Assembly (NCBI GenBank): GCA_035325705.1 | Contig: DAOKZI010000015.1 | Span: 48,045-112,044, forward strand | Source of the DNA: Ga0077536 sp035325705 | GTDB lineage: Bacteria; Pseudomonadota; Gammaproteobacteria; Ga0077536 | DNA length: 64,000 nt | Direction of reading: 5' to 3' | In this document: one piece after another, positions 8,861-18,030 of the stretch | Numbering within the stretch: the first letter of the stretch is position 1 | Layout of the letters: each line of letters opens with the position of its first letter | Notes under the pieces: generated by a model | Database searches by the model: none | What the model was told of the DNA's origin: nothing | Seen by the model: only the letters and a program-made list of their open reading frames with translations | Translations under genes and position numbers: made by a program

Positions 8861-9924
8861 GCGTCGAGCTCCACGAAATGCGCGCGCATGCGCATGCGAC
8901 AGAGCAGCTCGTAGGGAATCGTGCCCGCGCAGCGCGCGATGCGCTCGACCGGCAGGCCGTCGCCCCACAGCACGACCGGATCGCCGACGCGCGCGTGCGG
9001 CAGCGGCGTGAGATCGACCGTCATCATGTCCATCGAGGCTTCACCGAGCACCTGGGTGCAGACGCCGTCGACGAGCACCGGCGTGCCGGTCGCCGCCTGG
9101 CGCGGGTAGCCGTCCGCATAGCCGAAGGCGACGACGCCGATGCGCGTGTCGCGTGCGCAGGTGTAAGCCTTACCGTAGCCGACGCCGCCGCCGGCGCGCA
9201 CGGACTTCACCGCGATCAGCGCCGAGGTCACCGTCATCGCCGGCGTCAGCCCGAGCTCGCTGCCCGGCGTCGCGTCGAAGGGCGACACGCCGTAGAGCGC
9301 GAGCCCGGGCCGCACCCAGTCACCGTGCGTCGCCGGCCAGGCGAGGATCGCGCTCGAGTTCGCGAGGCAGACCTCGCTCGCGTGCGACTCGACGAGCGCC
9401 GCGAAGCGTGCGAGCTGGGCCTCGACGCTCGCATCGCCGTGCAGATGAGCGCTCGCGAAATGCGTCATCAGGCGCAGGCAGCGACCGCGTGCGGCGAGGC
9501 GCGCGACGACGGCGGGCACCTCCTCGAGCGTGAAACCGAGCCGGTGCATGCCGGTGTCGACCTTGATCCACAGCGGCGTCACGCGTTCCTGGCGCGCGAA
9601 CCATTCGAGCTGCTCGTGGTTGTGGACCACGGACTCGAGGCCGTGCACGCCGATTTCCGCGAGCTCGCTCGCCTCGAACGGCCCTTCGAGCAGCACGATC
9701 GGCTGCGTGATGCCGGCGTCGCGCAGGCGGACCGCTTCCTCGATCGAGGCGACGCCGAAGGCATCGGCTTCGCGCAGCGCGCGCGCGACGCGGATCAGCC
9801 CGTGACCGTAGGCATCGGCCTTGACGATCGCGAGCACGCGGCGGCCGGGCGCGCGGCGGCGGATGAGCTCGAGATTGCCGCGCACCGCGGCGGGATTGAA
9901 GATGACCCGGGCGGGCCGCGTCAC
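8857..9924 (-). CDS. alr: Alanine racemase
   Basis: A 355-aa PLP enzyme interconverting L- and D-alanine for peptidoglycan. The PLP lysine motif is AIVKADAYGHG (near residues 32-42). The catalytic Tyr region of the C-terminal domain is GYGKAYTCARDTRIGVVAFG, and GEASMDMMTVDL is also conserved. The frame is open far upstream through dnaB, but the GTG at 9924 overlaps the dnaB stop (GTGA) and gives the standard length with the usual N-terminus (RPARVIFNPAAVRGNL). Both ends overlap neighbours by 4 bp, so translation of dnaB-alr-radA is probably coupled. Confidence 0.95.
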   Translation of the reverse strand: MTRPARVIFNPAAVRGNLELIRRRAPGRRVLAIVKADAYGHGLIRVARALREADAFGVASIEEAVRLRDAGITQPIVLLEGPFEASELAEIGVHGLESVVHNHEQLEWFARQERVTPLWIKVDTGMHRLGFTLEEVPAVVARLAARGRCLRLMTHFASAHLHGDASVEAQLARFAALVESHASEVCLANSSAILAWPATHGDWVRPGLALYGVSPFDATPGSELGLTPAMTVTSALIAVKSVRAGGGVGYGKAYTCARDTRIGVVAFGYADGYPRQAATGTPVLVDGVCTQVLGEASMDMMTVDLTPLPHARVGDPVVLWGDGLPVERIARCAGTIPYELLCRMRMRAHFVELDA

Positions 9925-11321
9925 GCGCGATCTCCGCCGTACTGCTCGAAGGCGAGGTTCTCGAAGGTGGTGTATTCGCCCATGAAGCGCAGCTTGCGCA
10001 TGCCGATCGGGCCGTTGCGCTGCTTGCCGATGATGATTTCCGCGACGCCTTTGTCGGCGCTGTCCTCGTTGTAGACCTCGTCGCGGTAGATGAACATGAT
10101 GAGGTCGGCGTCCTGCTCGATGGCACCGGACTCGCGCAGATCCGACATCACGGGCCGCTTGTCGCTGCGCTGCTCGAGGCTGCGGTTGAGCTGCGACAGC
10201 GCGACCACCGGCACGGCGAGCTCCTTCGCGAGCGCCTTCAAGGACCGCGAGATCTCCGAGATCTCCGTCGCCCGGTTCTCCGAGTTGCCCGGCACCTGCA
10301 TGAGCTGCAGGTAATCGACGACGATCATGCCGAGCCCCTGCTCGCGCGCGAGCCGCCGGCAGCGCGAGCGCAGCTCGCCGGGCGACAGCGCGGGCGTGTC
10401 GTCGATGTAGAGCTTCGCTTCCGACAGGATGCCGACCGCGTGCGTCAGCCGCGGCCAGTCGTCGTCGGCGAGCTTGCCGGTGCGCACCTTGTGCTGATCG
10501 ATGCGGCCGATCGAGGACAGCATGCGCATCGCGAGCTGCTCGGCCGGCATTTCCATGCTGAACACGGCGACCGCGGTTTCCCCCTTGATCGCGGCGTTCT
10601 GCGCGATGTTGAGCGCGAAGGCGGTCTTGCCCATCGACGGGCGGCCCGCGATGACGATCAGATCGGAAGGCTGGAGTCCCGAGGTCATGCCGTCGAGCTC
10701 GAAGTAGCCGGTCGGCACGCCAGTGATCGGGTTGTCGCGCTGGAAGAGCTGATCGATGCGATCGAGCGTGCCGACCAAGAGCTCCTTCATGCGCCGGAAG
10801 CCGCGCTTGCCGCGCGACACGCGCTCGGCGATCTCGAACACCGTGCGCTCGGCGAGGTCGATCAGCTCCGTCGTGCTGCGTCCCTCGGGCCGGTAGCCTG
10901 CCTCGGCGATCTCGGTGCCCGCGCGGATCAGCTCGCGCAGCACCGCGCGATCGCGCACGATGTCGGCCCAGGCGTCGATGTTCGCCGCCGTCGGCGTGTT
11001 CTCGGCGAGCTCGGCGAGATAGTCGATGCCGCCGACGGATTCGAGCAGCCCCTGCGTCGCCAGCCACTCCGAGAGCGTGACGATGTCGTAAGGCTTGCCC
11101 TCGTTGGCCAGCGCTTCGATGGCGCGGAAGATCGCGGTGTGATCGCGGCGATAGAAGTCCTGGAAGCCGAGCCGCTCCGACACGTGCATCCACGCGTCGT
11201 TGTCGAGCATCAGACCGCCGAGGACGGACTGCTCGGCTTCGACGGAGTGCGGCGGCAGGCGCAGCGAATCGGTGCTGCGATCGGCCGCGGGCAAGCGCCC
11301 ATGGAGGGTGTCTGCGGGCAT
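9921..11321 (-). CDS. dnaB: Replicative DNA helicase DnaB
   Basis: A 466-aa hexameric replication-fork helicase. The N-terminal primase-interacting domain (LPPHSVEAEQSVLGGLMLDN, residues 21-40) is followed by the RecA-like C-terminal domain with Walker A GRPSMGKTAFALNI (about 226-239), Walker B region LGMIVVDYLQLM and the arginine-containing FMYRDEVYNEDS-like segment (FIYRDEVYNEDSADKG). Length is typical. It lies 98 bp downstream of rplI and overlaps alr by 4 bp. Confidence 0.96.
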   Translation of the reverse strand: MPADTLHGRLPAADRSTDSLRLPPHSVEAEQSVLGGLMLDNDAWMHVSERLGFQDFYRRDHTAIFRAIEALANEGKPYDIVTLSEWLATQGLLESVGGIDYLAELAENTPTAANIDAWADIVRDRAVLRELIRAGTEIAEAGYRPEGRSTTELIDLAERTVFEIAERVSRGKRGFRRMKELLVGTLDRIDQLFQRDNPITGVPTGYFELDGMTSGLQPSDLIVIAGRPSMGKTAFALNIAQNAAIKGETAVAVFSMEMPAEQLAMRMLSSIGRIDQHKVRTGKLADDDWPRLTHAVGILSEAKLYIDDTPALSPGELRSRCRRLAREQGLGMIVVDYLQLMQVPGNSENRATEISEISRSLKALAKELAVPVVALSQLNRSLEQRSDKRPVMSDLRESGAIEQDADLIMFIYRDEVYNEDSADKGVAEIIIGKQRNGPIGMRKLRFMGEYTTFENLAFEQYGGDRA

Positions 11322-11419
11322 CGCGGCCCGAGCTCAGCGCGAACGGCGAGCCGGACGAGCCGGCTTCCGCGGCGGCGGCGCTGCCGCGCGCCGCGCGCCG
11401 GCTTCCTGCCCGCGCCGCT

Positions 11420-11893
11420 TCACGCCTGCTCGGCGGCTTCCTGCTGGTTCTCGGCGGCGACGACGATGACGACGCTGCACTCGACGTCGGCGTGGAGCTG
11501 CAGCTCGACGTCGTGGCGACCGACCGTGCGCAGCGGGCCCGCCGGCAGGCGGATTTCACGCTTCTCGATCGAATGGCCGAGGCCGGCGAGCGCTTCCGCG
11601 ATCTCGGTCGTGCCGACCGAGCCGTAGAGGCGGCCTTCGCTGCCGGCCTTGGCGACGATCACGCACTCGAGGCCGTTGAGCGCGGCGGCGCGCGCCGTCG
11701 CTTCGTCGAGCGCGGCCTGCTGCACGCGCTCGAGCTCGGCGCGCCGGGCTTCGAACTTGGCGATGTTGTCGGCCGTGGCCGGCACGGCCTTCTTGCGCGG
11801 AATCAAGTAATTCCGGCCGTAGCCCGGCTTCACGCGCACCTTGTCGCCGAGCTTGCCGAGGTTCTGAATCTTTTCGAGCAGTATCACTTCCAT
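11420..11893 (-). CDS. rplI: 50S ribosomal protein bL9
   Basis: A 157-aa ribosomal protein that binds 23S rRNA. The signature VILLEKIQNLGKLGD followed by VKVRPGYGRNYLIP-like sequence (VRVKPGYGRNYLIPRKKAV) covers residues 3-37. The C-terminal domain is present with an Ala/Glu-rich extension (QQEAAEQA). An ATG four codons upstream (MGPTMEV) is possible, but the MEVILLEK start matches the family. It belongs to the rpsF-rpsR-rplI ribosomal operon with a membrane-protein gene inserted between rpsR and rplI. Confidence 0.95.
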   Translation of the reverse strand: MEVILLEKIQNLGKLGDKVRVKPGYGRNYLIPRKKAVPATADNIAKFEARRAELERVQQAALDEATARAAALNGLECVIVAKAGSEGRLYGSVGTTEIAEALAGLGHSIEKREIRLPAGPLRTVGRHDVELQLHADVECSVVIVVAAENQQEAAEQA

Positions 11894-11962
11894 CGTCGGT
11901 CCCAACCTTGATTCACCAGTCTCGATACTTGTGCGCGCGCGGCGCGCGAGGCAGCGGCCGCC

Positions 11963-12868
11963 TCATCGGCGCGCCCGCCGCAGTCGTCTGAAATCGGCCA
12001 CCTGATCCGCGATGCCGGTCACCGCGAGCACCGTCGCGACGATGTGCGGCATCAGCACGGCGAACACATAGACCCCGATGAGCCAGGGTCTGCGCGCCGG
12101 TGCGCGGCCCGTGCGCTCGTGCACCACGGCCAGGCCCTGGGCCGCGAACAATAGCACCAGCACGACGAGCAAGTCACCGACCAGCCCGGCCGGTGCGCCG
12201 TCCCGCCGCGTCAGCAGCGCGGCGACGGCGAGCACCGCGCCCGCCGCCGACACCCAGCGCGGCAACAGCAGCGCGCGGAACTCTTCACCGAAGGCACCCG
12301 GCCGGTACAGGCCCGACTGCCAGGCTCGCGCGAGCAGCAGCATGCAGCCGAGACCGAGGCACATCACGGCGACCGAGGCCTCGTGCATCACGCTCGCGAT
12401 CGCGGCGGTTTCCTGCGCCGACAAAAATTCACCGCCCTGCTCCTTCACCGCCTTGCCGAGCTGCGCGAGCCGCTCGGCCCAGAACGCGTCGACGTCGCCG
12501 AGCGCGTACCTGAGCATGTACGCGAAACCGGCGACGAAGGCGCCGAGCATCGCGAGCGCCGTGCCCTGGCTGCCGCTGCCGCGGAGCACTACGGCCGCGC
12601 ACCAGATCGGCACCCAGGGCAGCAGGACGACGATGCCGGCGCGCCCGACCTGCCCGGTCGTCGCCAGCAGCACGACGACCGCGAGGACCAGCGCCATCGC
12701 AGCGACCTTCGCGCCCTCGACGCCGCCGTGACGGAGGGTCACGAGACCGATCGTCGCCCCGCTCAGGAGCAGGACCGGGGCGAACCACAGCGCGAGCAGC
12801 GAGAAGCCGGCGGCGACGGCGGTGGCCGCGAACGGCCCCGACATCGCGATGCGCGCGATCCCCCGCAC
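11963..12868 (-). CDS. Polytopic membrane protein of the rpsR-rplI interval (DUF2232/YybS-like)
   Basis: A 301-aa protein with about eight hydrophobic segments (for example LLALWFAPVLLLSGATIGLV near the N-terminus and VFAVLMPHIVATVLAVTGI near the C-terminus). It lies between rpsR and rplI, 31 bp after rpsR. An uncharacterised DUF2232-type membrane protein commonly occupies this position in gammaproteobacteria; I assign the family from position and topology, not from a catalytic motif. No function can be read from the sequence. Likely an operon member expressed with the ribosomal genes. Confidence 0.7.
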   Translation of the reverse strand: MRGIARIAMSGPFAATAVAAGFSLLALWFAPVLLLSGATIGLVTLRHGGVEGAKVAAMALVLAVVVLLATTGQVGRAGIVVLLPWVPIWCAAVVLRGSGSQGTALAMLGAFVAGFAYMLRYALGDVDAFWAERLAQLGKAVKEQGGEFLSAQETAAIASVMHEASVAVMCLGLGCMLLLARAWQSGLYRPGAFGEEFRALLLPRWVSAAGAVLAVAALLTRRDGAPAGLVGDLLVVLVLLFAAQGLAVVHERTGRAPARRPWLIGVYVFAVLMPHIVATVLAVTGIADQVADFRRLRRARR

Positions 12869-12899
12869 GGCTCGGCACGCGCCGCGGTGGCGGCTGCGC

Positions 12900-13151
12900 T
12901 CAGTGCGAGTCGCTGTAGGGCAGCAGCGCGAGGAACCGCGCGCGCTTGATCGCGATCGAGAGCTGGCGCTGATAGCGCGCCTTGGTGCCCGAGATGCGGC
13001 TCGGCACGATTTTGCCGTTCTCGGCGACGTTGGCCTTCAGCGTGTTCAGATCTTTGTAGTCGATCTCTTCGACCTTCTCGGCCGTGAACTTGCAATAGCG
13101 ACGGCGGCGGAAATGACGCGACCCACCGCCGCGGGGCTTGGACTTCATCAT
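12900..13151 (-). CDS. rpsR: 30S ribosomal protein bS18
   Basis: A small basic ribosomal protein of about 83 aa that pairs with bS6 on the 30S platform. The conserved core is RRRYCKFTAEKVEEIDYKD followed by VPSRISGTKARYQRQLSIAI. Three consecutive start codons (GTG 13154, ATG 13151, ATG 13148) follow an AGGAG at 5 to 11 nt; the middle ATG gives the best spacing. It starts about 14 bp after rpsF. Confidence 0.95.
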   Translation of the reverse strand: MMKSKPRGGGSRHFRRRRYCKFTAEKVEEIDYKDLNTLKANVAENGKIVPSRISGTKARYQRQLSIAIKRARFLALLPYSDSH

Positions 13152-13165
13152 CACTCGTTCTCCTC

Positions 13166-13633
13166 TCAGGCGGCCGGTGCGGCGGTTTCGGTCTCGGCGG
13201 CGGCCGGCGCGGCGGCTTCGGTCTCGCCGGCCGGCGCATCGGCGCGGGCTTCGCGCTCGGCGCTCTGCGCGGCCTGGCGGGCGCGGCGCTCACCGTCACG
13301 CTCTTCTTGATCTTCCTTCGCCTTCGCCATCAGCGAGGGCTCGGTGAGCGCCTTGTCGCGCGCGATGACGAGGTGGCGCAGCACGGCGTCGTTGAAGCGG
13401 AACGCGCTGACGAGCTCGTTCAAGGTCGCGCCGTTGACCTCGATGTTCATCATCACGTAGTGCGCCTTGTGGACCTTGACGATCGGATAAGCGAGCTGGC
13501 GGCGGCCCCAGTCCTCGAGGCGGTGGATCTGACCGCCGTTGCTTTCGATCATGGTGCGGTAGCGGTCAATCATCGCGTTGACCTGCTCGCTCTGGTCAGG
13601 GTGGACCAGAAACACGACTTCGTAATGTCGCAC
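13166..13633 (-). CDS. rpsF: 30S ribosomal protein bS6
   Basis: A 155-aa ribosomal protein, N-terminus RHYEVVFLVHPDQSEQV, with the conserved GRRQLAYPIVKVHKAHYVMM strand region. It starts with GTG behind GAGGAG. The last 50 or so residues are an Ala/Glu/Arg-rich low-complexity tail (ending TEAAAPAAAETETAAPAA), longer than the short acidic tail of E. coli bS6. The leader upstream (13634-13789) has no gene; an S6:S18 autoregulatory leader would be expected there, but I could not convincingly fold one by eye. Confidence 0.95.
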   Translation of the reverse strand: MRHYEVVFLVHPDQSEQVNAMIDRYRTMIESNGGQIHRLEDWGRRQLAYPIVKVHKAHYVMMNIEVNGATLNELVSAFRFNDAVLRHLVIARDKALTEPSLMAKAKEDQEERDGERRARQAAQSAEREARADAPAGETEAAAPAAAETETAAPAA

Positions 13634-13789
13634 GAGTTCTCCTCTCGGCTGATAGCTTCCCGTACGGGCGGTGAAGCAAGGAGATGATGGATGTGAAGGC
13701 GCGCCGGCCGGGCCGTCCCGGCTCGCGTCGTTCCCTCGGGGAGCCGCGGATTGTAGTCGCCGGGCGCTCCCGCTGTAAAGGCAGCCGGT

Positions 13790-14563
13790 TCAGACAGATA
13801 GCCGCTGGCGCCTGGCTTCGAACAGGCACACGGCCGCGGCCGTCGCGAGATTCAGGCTGGCCACGCTGCCGGCCATCGGGATCGACACCAGCAGATCGCA
13901 GCTCGCGCGCGTCAGGCGGCGCAGTCCGTCGGACTCGGCACCCAGCACGAGCACCAGCGGCACGCGCAGATCGGCCGCGTAGAGCGTGCCGGGCGCATCG
14001 CCGGTCGCGCCGACGATCCACAGGCCGTCCTGCTTCAGGGCCTCGAGCGCCTGAATGAGATTGGCGACGGCGCAGATCGGCATCGAATCGGCCGCGCCGC
14101 TCGCGACCTTGGCCGCCGCGGCCGTGAGCCCGACGCTGCGATCGCGCGGCAGCAGCACCGCGTCGGCGCCGGCCCCGTCCGCGACGCGCAGGCAGGCCCC
14201 GAGGTTGTGGGGATCCTGCGGATGATCGAGCGCGAGCACGAGCGGAGTGCGCGCGGCGCCTGCGAGCTTGGCGCGGAGCGCCGCGAGATCGAGCGGCGCC
14301 GGCGGCCTGCGCCGGAGCACCACGCCCTGGTGCACGGCGCCGTCGGTGAGGCGATCCAGCGTCGTCGCCGGCACGCGCTGCGGCCGCAGGCCGAGCCGCG
14401 CCGCCGTCGCGGCGAGCGCCGCGAGCTCGGGCTGGCTCGCGTCCTCGCGCAGCCACAGCTCGAGCACGTCCGTCGCCGCCCGGGCGAGCGCCGCCTGACA
14501 GGCATGCACGCCCCACACGAGCAGGCTGCCGTCGCCGCGCGCGGCCTCGCGACGGCGGCTCAT
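13790..14563 (-). CDS. rlmB: 23S rRNA (guanosine(2251)-2'-O)-methyltransferase RlmB (TrmH/SpoU family)
   Basis: A 257-aa SPOUT methyltransferase modifying G2251 in the 23S rRNA P-loop. The N-terminal substrate-binding domain begins LLVWGVHACQAALAR. The three SPOUT motifs are visible: LVLALDHPQDPHNLGACLR (about 106-124), LVLVLGAESDGLRRL (about 200-214) and SIPMAGSVASLNLATAAAV (about 224-242), forming the C-terminal knot. Its ATG overlaps the rnr stop codon (ATGA), the conserved rnr-rlmB pairing. Confidence 0.95.
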   Translation of the reverse strand: MSRRREAARGDGSLLVWGVHACQAALARAATDVLELWLREDASQPELAALAATAARLGLRPQRVPATTLDRLTDGAVHQGVVLRRRPPAPLDLAALRAKLAGAARTPLVLALDHPQDPHNLGACLRVADGAGADAVLLPRDRSVGLTAAAAKVASGAADSMPICAVANLIQALEALKQDGLWIVGATGDAPGTLYAADLRVPLVLVLGAESDGLRRLTRASCDLLVSIPMAGSVASLNLATAAAVCLFEARRQRLSV

Positions 14564-16725
14564 CGCCGGCGCTTGCGCCCGCCGTCGACGTTCAGCGCAA
14601 AGTCGATTTGCCGCTCGTCGAGGTTGACGCGCAGCACCGTGACCTCGACGCGCTGGCCGACGCGGAATTCGCGCTTGCTGCGCTTGCCGAACAGGCGATG
14701 GCCGACGGCGTCGAACTGGTAGTAGTCGTCCGGCAGCGCCGTCACGTGCACCAGCCCCTCGACGAAGCTCTCGTCGAGCTGCACGAAGAGCCCGAAGGAA
14801 GTCACGCTGCTGACGATGCCGGCGAAGCGCTCGCCGACCTTGTCCAGCATGTACTCGCACTTGAGCCAGGCGACGGCCTCGCGCGTCGCCTCGTCGGCAC
14901 GCCGCTCGGTCATCGAGGTGTGCTCGGCGAGCGCCGTCAAGGCCTCGGGCGCGATCTTCGGGCGCCGGCGCCGCGTGAGGCGCTGCTTGATCGCACGATG
15001 CACGAACAGATCCGGATAGCGCCGGATCGGCGAGGTGAAGTGCGCATAGGCCTCGAGCCCGAGCCCGAAGTGGCCCGCGTTCTCGCCGCGATAGACGGCG
15101 AGCTTGAGGCTGCGCAGCAGCACCGTCTCGATCAACTGGCGATCGGGCCGCGCTTTCGCGGCGGCCAGGACCTGCGCGAAATGCCGCGCCTCGGGCGCGG
15201 CGCCGCCGGGCAGGCGGATGCCGAGCTCGGACAGGAACTGGCGCAGCGCGATCAGCTTCTCGGGATCGGGCTTGTCGTGCACGCGGTAGAGCGCGGGCAG
15301 TCCGTGCTTGCCGAGGTACTCGGCGGCGGCGACGTTCGCCGCGATCATGCATTCCTCGATCAGCTTGTGCGCGTCGTTGCGCTCGCGCACCTCGATGCGC
15401 TCGATCTTGCGCGCGCGGTTGTAGATGAACTTCGGCTCCAGAGTGTCGATGTCCAGCGCCCCGCGCGCCTCGCGCTGCTTGCGCAAGGCCTTGTACAGAT
15501 CGTAGACGTCGAGCACGTGCCCCTGCAGCGGCGTGAGCTCGGCGCGCGGCGCATCCAGCCAGCGCGCGACGTCCTCGTAGATCAGCCGCGCATGCGAGCG
15601 GATGACGGCGTTGTAGAAACGATGCTTCAGCGCGACGCCCGCGGCCGACAAACGCAGCTCGCAGACCAGGGCGAGCCGCTCGACGTCCGGGTTCAGCGAG
15701 CAGATCCCGTTCGACAGCGCCTCCGGCAACATCGGGATCACGCGATCGGGGAAATACACCGAGGTGCCGCGCTCGCGCGCCGCATCGTCCAGCAGCGTGC
15801 CTTCGCGCACGTAGTGTGCGACGTCGGCAATCGCGACATAGAGCAGAAAGCCGTCGCGCGTACGTTTGCAGTACACCGCATCGTCGAAATCCCGCGCGTC
15901 GCTGCCGTCGATGGTCACGAAAGGCAGCTCGCGCAGATCGACGCGCCCTTCGCGCTCCGCCGCCGTCACTACACTCGGAATGCGCGCGACTTCGTCTTCG
16001 AGACCGGGCGGCCAGGTCGTCGGCAGGCCGTGGGCGCGGATCGCGACGTCGACTTCCATGCCGGGCGCCATGTGATCGCCGAGCACTTCGACGACGCGGG
16101 CGAGCGCCTGATAGCGCGCGTCCGGCTGCTGCACGATGGCCGCGACGACGATCTGGCCGTGCGCGGCGCCGCCCTCCTCGCCGGCCGGGATCAGGAGATC
16201 CTGATTGATGCAGCGGTTGTCGGGCACGACGAAGCCGACGCCGCCCTCGCGGAAGTAGCGGCCCACGACCTCGCTGTTCGCGCGCGAGAGCACTTCGACC
16301 ACGGTGCCGAACGGTCGATCGCGGTGATCGATGCCGGCGATGCGCACGTAGACGCGATCGCCGTGGAGCACGCGGCGCGCATCGCGCGGCGCGATGTAGA
16401 TGTCGCGCTCGCCGCTGTCCGGGCGCACGAAGGCATAGCCGTCGGGATGACCGATCACGCGTCCGGCGATGAAGTCCATGCGCTTGGCGAGGCCGTAGCG
16501 CTGGGCGCGGGTTTCGACGAGCTGCCCATCGCGCAGCATCGCGGCGAGACGGCGACCGAGCCCCTCGCGCGCGGCCTCGCCCGTGACGTGCAGCGCCGCG
16601 GCCACGTCGTCGAAGGCGAGCGGCGCAGCGGCCTTTTCGAGCGCGCGCAGGATTTCTTCGCGCGTCGGAATCGGCACCTCGTAGCGGGGCGCTTCGCGCC
16701 CGCGCGTATCGCGTCGGCGGCTCAT
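14560..16725 (-). CDS. rnr: Ribonuclease R
   Basis: A 721-aa 3'-5' exoribonuclease that degrades structured RNA. It has an N-terminal winged-helix region (EEILRALEKA...), cold-shock-type OB domains (RDIYIAPRDARRVLHGDRVY), the RNB catalytic domain with the Asp cluster TIDGSDARDFDDAVYC (about residues 270-285), and a C-terminal S1 domain (GERFAGIVSSVTSFGLFVQL, near 630-650). It is somewhat shorter at the basic C-terminal tail than E. coli RNase R (813 aa). Start ATG at 16725; divergent from the tRNA-Leu promoter 10 bp away. Confidence 0.95.
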   Translation of the reverse strand: MSRRRDTRGREAPRYEVPIPTREEILRALEKAAAPLAFDDVAAALHVTGEAAREGLGRRLAAMLRDGQLVETRAQRYGLAKRMDFIAGRVIGHPDGYAFVRPDSGERDIYIAPRDARRVLHGDRVYVRIAGIDHRDRPFGTVVEVLSRANSEVVGRYFREGGVGFVVPDNRCINQDLLIPAGEEGGAAHGQIVVAAIVQQPDARYQALARVVEVLGDHMAPGMEVDVAIRAHGLPTTWPPGLEDEVARIPSVVTAAEREGRVDLRELPFVTIDGSDARDFDDAVYCKRTRDGFLLYVAIADVAHYVREGTLLDDAARERGTSVYFPDRVIPMLPEALSNGICSLNPDVERLALVCELRLSAAGVALKHRFYNAVIRSHARLIYEDVARWLDAPRAELTPLQGHVLDVYDLYKALRKQREARGALDIDTLEPKFIYNRARKIERIEVRERNDAHKLIEECMIAANVAAAEYLGKHGLPALYRVHDKPDPEKLIALRQFLSELGIRLPGGAAPEARHFAQVLAAAKARPDRQLIETVLLRSLKLAVYRGENAGHFGLGLEAYAHFTSPIRRYPDLFVHRAIKQRLTRRRRPKIAPEALTALAEHTSMTERRADEATREAVAWLKCEYMLDKVGERFAGIVSSVTSFGLFVQLDESFVEGLVHVTALPDDYYQFDAVGHRLFGKRSKREFRVGQRVEVTVLRVNLDERQIDFALNVDGGRKRRR

Positions 16726-16735
16726 GGGCGGCTCA

Positions 16736-16764
16736 TTGACTCACGTAGGTCGCTTCTGTAGTCT
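16736..16764 (+). promoter_or_regulatory. Promoter of tRNA-Leu with GC-rich discriminator
   Basis: TTGACT (16736-16741), a 17-bp spacer and TAGTCT (16759-16764) are followed by the GC-rich discriminator GCGCGTCGC and, 12 bp after the -10 element, the first base of the tRNA. A GC discriminator is typical of stringently controlled stable-RNA promoters. Identified by eye. Confidence 0.6.
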
Positions 16765-16776
16765 GCGCGTCGCTTT

Positions 16777-16861
16777 GCCGAGGTGGCGGAATTGGTAGAC
16801 GCGCTGGTTTCAGGTACCAGTGGAGAGATCCGTGGAGGTTCGAGTCCTCTCCTCGGCACCA
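16777..16861 (+). tRNA. tRNA-Leu (anticodon CAG)
   Basis: An 85-nt cloverleaf. The acceptor stem GCCGAGG pairs with CCTCGGC, the D-arm is GCGGAATTGGTAGACGC, and the anticodon stem-loop is CTGGT-TTCAGGT-ACCAG with anticodon CAG. It has a long class II variable arm, the T-arm GAGGTTCGAGTCCTC, discriminator A and an encoded CCA end. It reads CUG leucine codons, which are frequent in this GC-rich genome. Confidence 0.95.
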
Positions 16862-16927
16862 AAGAAAAATAGCGTCGCGCCGTCCCTCGCGCGACAGGCC
16901 GGCCGGCCTCACTCGCCCAGTGCTCCT

Positions 16928-17953
16928 TCACCCCGCGACCGTCAGCGCGATCGTCGTGCCGATGTAGCCGACATAGATCGCCCCGTTCACGAGCAGATGC
17001 CACACGCGCAGGCCGCCGCTTTCACGACGCGCGTTCCAGAACAGCCACAGCGCCGCCCCGTAGGTGACGAGGACGCCGAGCACGACCTCTAGCGTCGGCC
17101 GCCACGGCGTGATCGTGAGACCGAGCGCCGGCAGCAGGCTGCCCTGGAACACCATCGCGCCGGTGATGTTGCCGAAGGCGAGCGTGTCCTTGCCGCGGCG
17201 GATCCAGATCACGCTGTTGACCTTCTCCGGCAGCTCGGTCGCGATCGGCACGATCAAGAGGGCCAGCAGCAGCGGCGAGATGCCGAGCAGCACGGACAGG
17301 TGCTCGACGCAGTAGACGAACCCCTTGGCGCCGGCGATGAGCAGCGCGAGGCCTAGCGCCATCTGCGCGACGATCACCGGCAGCTTCTGCGGCAGCCCGA
17401 TCCTGCACAGGAACAAATCGCCGTGCGCCTCCGTGCCGTGACCGTCCTCGACGAGCTGCGCCGAGACGCGCAGCGTCAGCATCACGTAGACGAAGTAGTT
17501 CAGCACCAGCGCGATCGCGAGGCCCGCGCGCACCGTCGCCAGCGAAGGCGGCACGAACAGCGCGACGAAGGCCATCGCGAAGGCGACGAGGAAAAACGTC
17601 AAATCGCGCTGCAGCCCCGTGCGCTCGGGCCGCAGATGACCGTGCAGGCCGCGGCGCGCGAACACCGACAGAGCCATCACGCACAGGCTCAGCGTCGAAA
17701 GCATCAGCGGCGCCCCGAGTATCGCGCCGACGCCGATCTCGGCGTTGAGCTCCGCATTGGCGCCGCCTGCGATCACGGCGACGACGGGCACCGTGCTCTC
17801 GGGCAGCGCGGTGCCGACTGCGGCGAACAGCGATCCCGTCACGCCTTCGGAAATGCCGATGCGTTCACCGAGATGCTCGAGCGCGTTCGTGAAGATCTCG
17901 GCGGCGGCGAGGATGACGAGCAGCGCAATTAACAGTTCGAAGCCCAGGACCAT
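16928..17953 (-). CDS. Sodium/calcium exchanger family membrane protein (CaCA, YrbG-like)
   Basis: A 341-aa protein with about ten membrane segments in two inverted halves. Each half carries an alpha-repeat: GTALPESTVPVVAVIAGG (about residues 48-65) and IVPIATELPEKVNSVIWIRR (near 236-255), with the conserved acidic Glu followed by Ser/Val typical of Ca2+/cation antiporters. It probably exchanges Na+ or H+ for Ca2+ or another cation; the ion cannot be decided from sequence. Its end lies 66 bp from the tRNA-Leu gene, and it is divergent from uppP across 77 bp. Confidence 0.82.
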   Translation of the reverse strand: MVLGFELLIALLVILAAAEIFTNALEHLGERIGISEGVTGSLFAAVGTALPESTVPVVAVIAGGANAELNAEIGVGAILGAPLMLSTLSLCVMALSVFARRGLHGHLRPERTGLQRDLTFFLVAFAMAFVALFVPPSLATVRAGLAIALVLNYFVYVMLTLRVSAQLVEDGHGTEAHGDLFLCRIGLPQKLPVIVAQMALGLALLIAGAKGFVYCVEHLSVLLGISPLLLALLIVPIATELPEKVNSVIWIRRGKDTLAFGNITGAMVFQGSLLPALGLTITPWRPTLEVVLGVLVTYGAALWLFWNARRESGGLRVWHLLVNGAIYVGYIGTTIALTVAG

Positions 17954-18030
17954 GCTAACCTCGGTGCCGCGCCCGGGCGGTCACGCAACGCCCGCGGCCG
18001 ACTCTACCCCAGCGGGCATGAAGGGCGACC

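Noticed and set aside
13634..13789. S6:S18 autoregulatory RNA leader before rpsF
   Set aside because: Expected from known ribosomal operons, but I could not build a convincing conserved structure by eye; a covariance-model search would decide.
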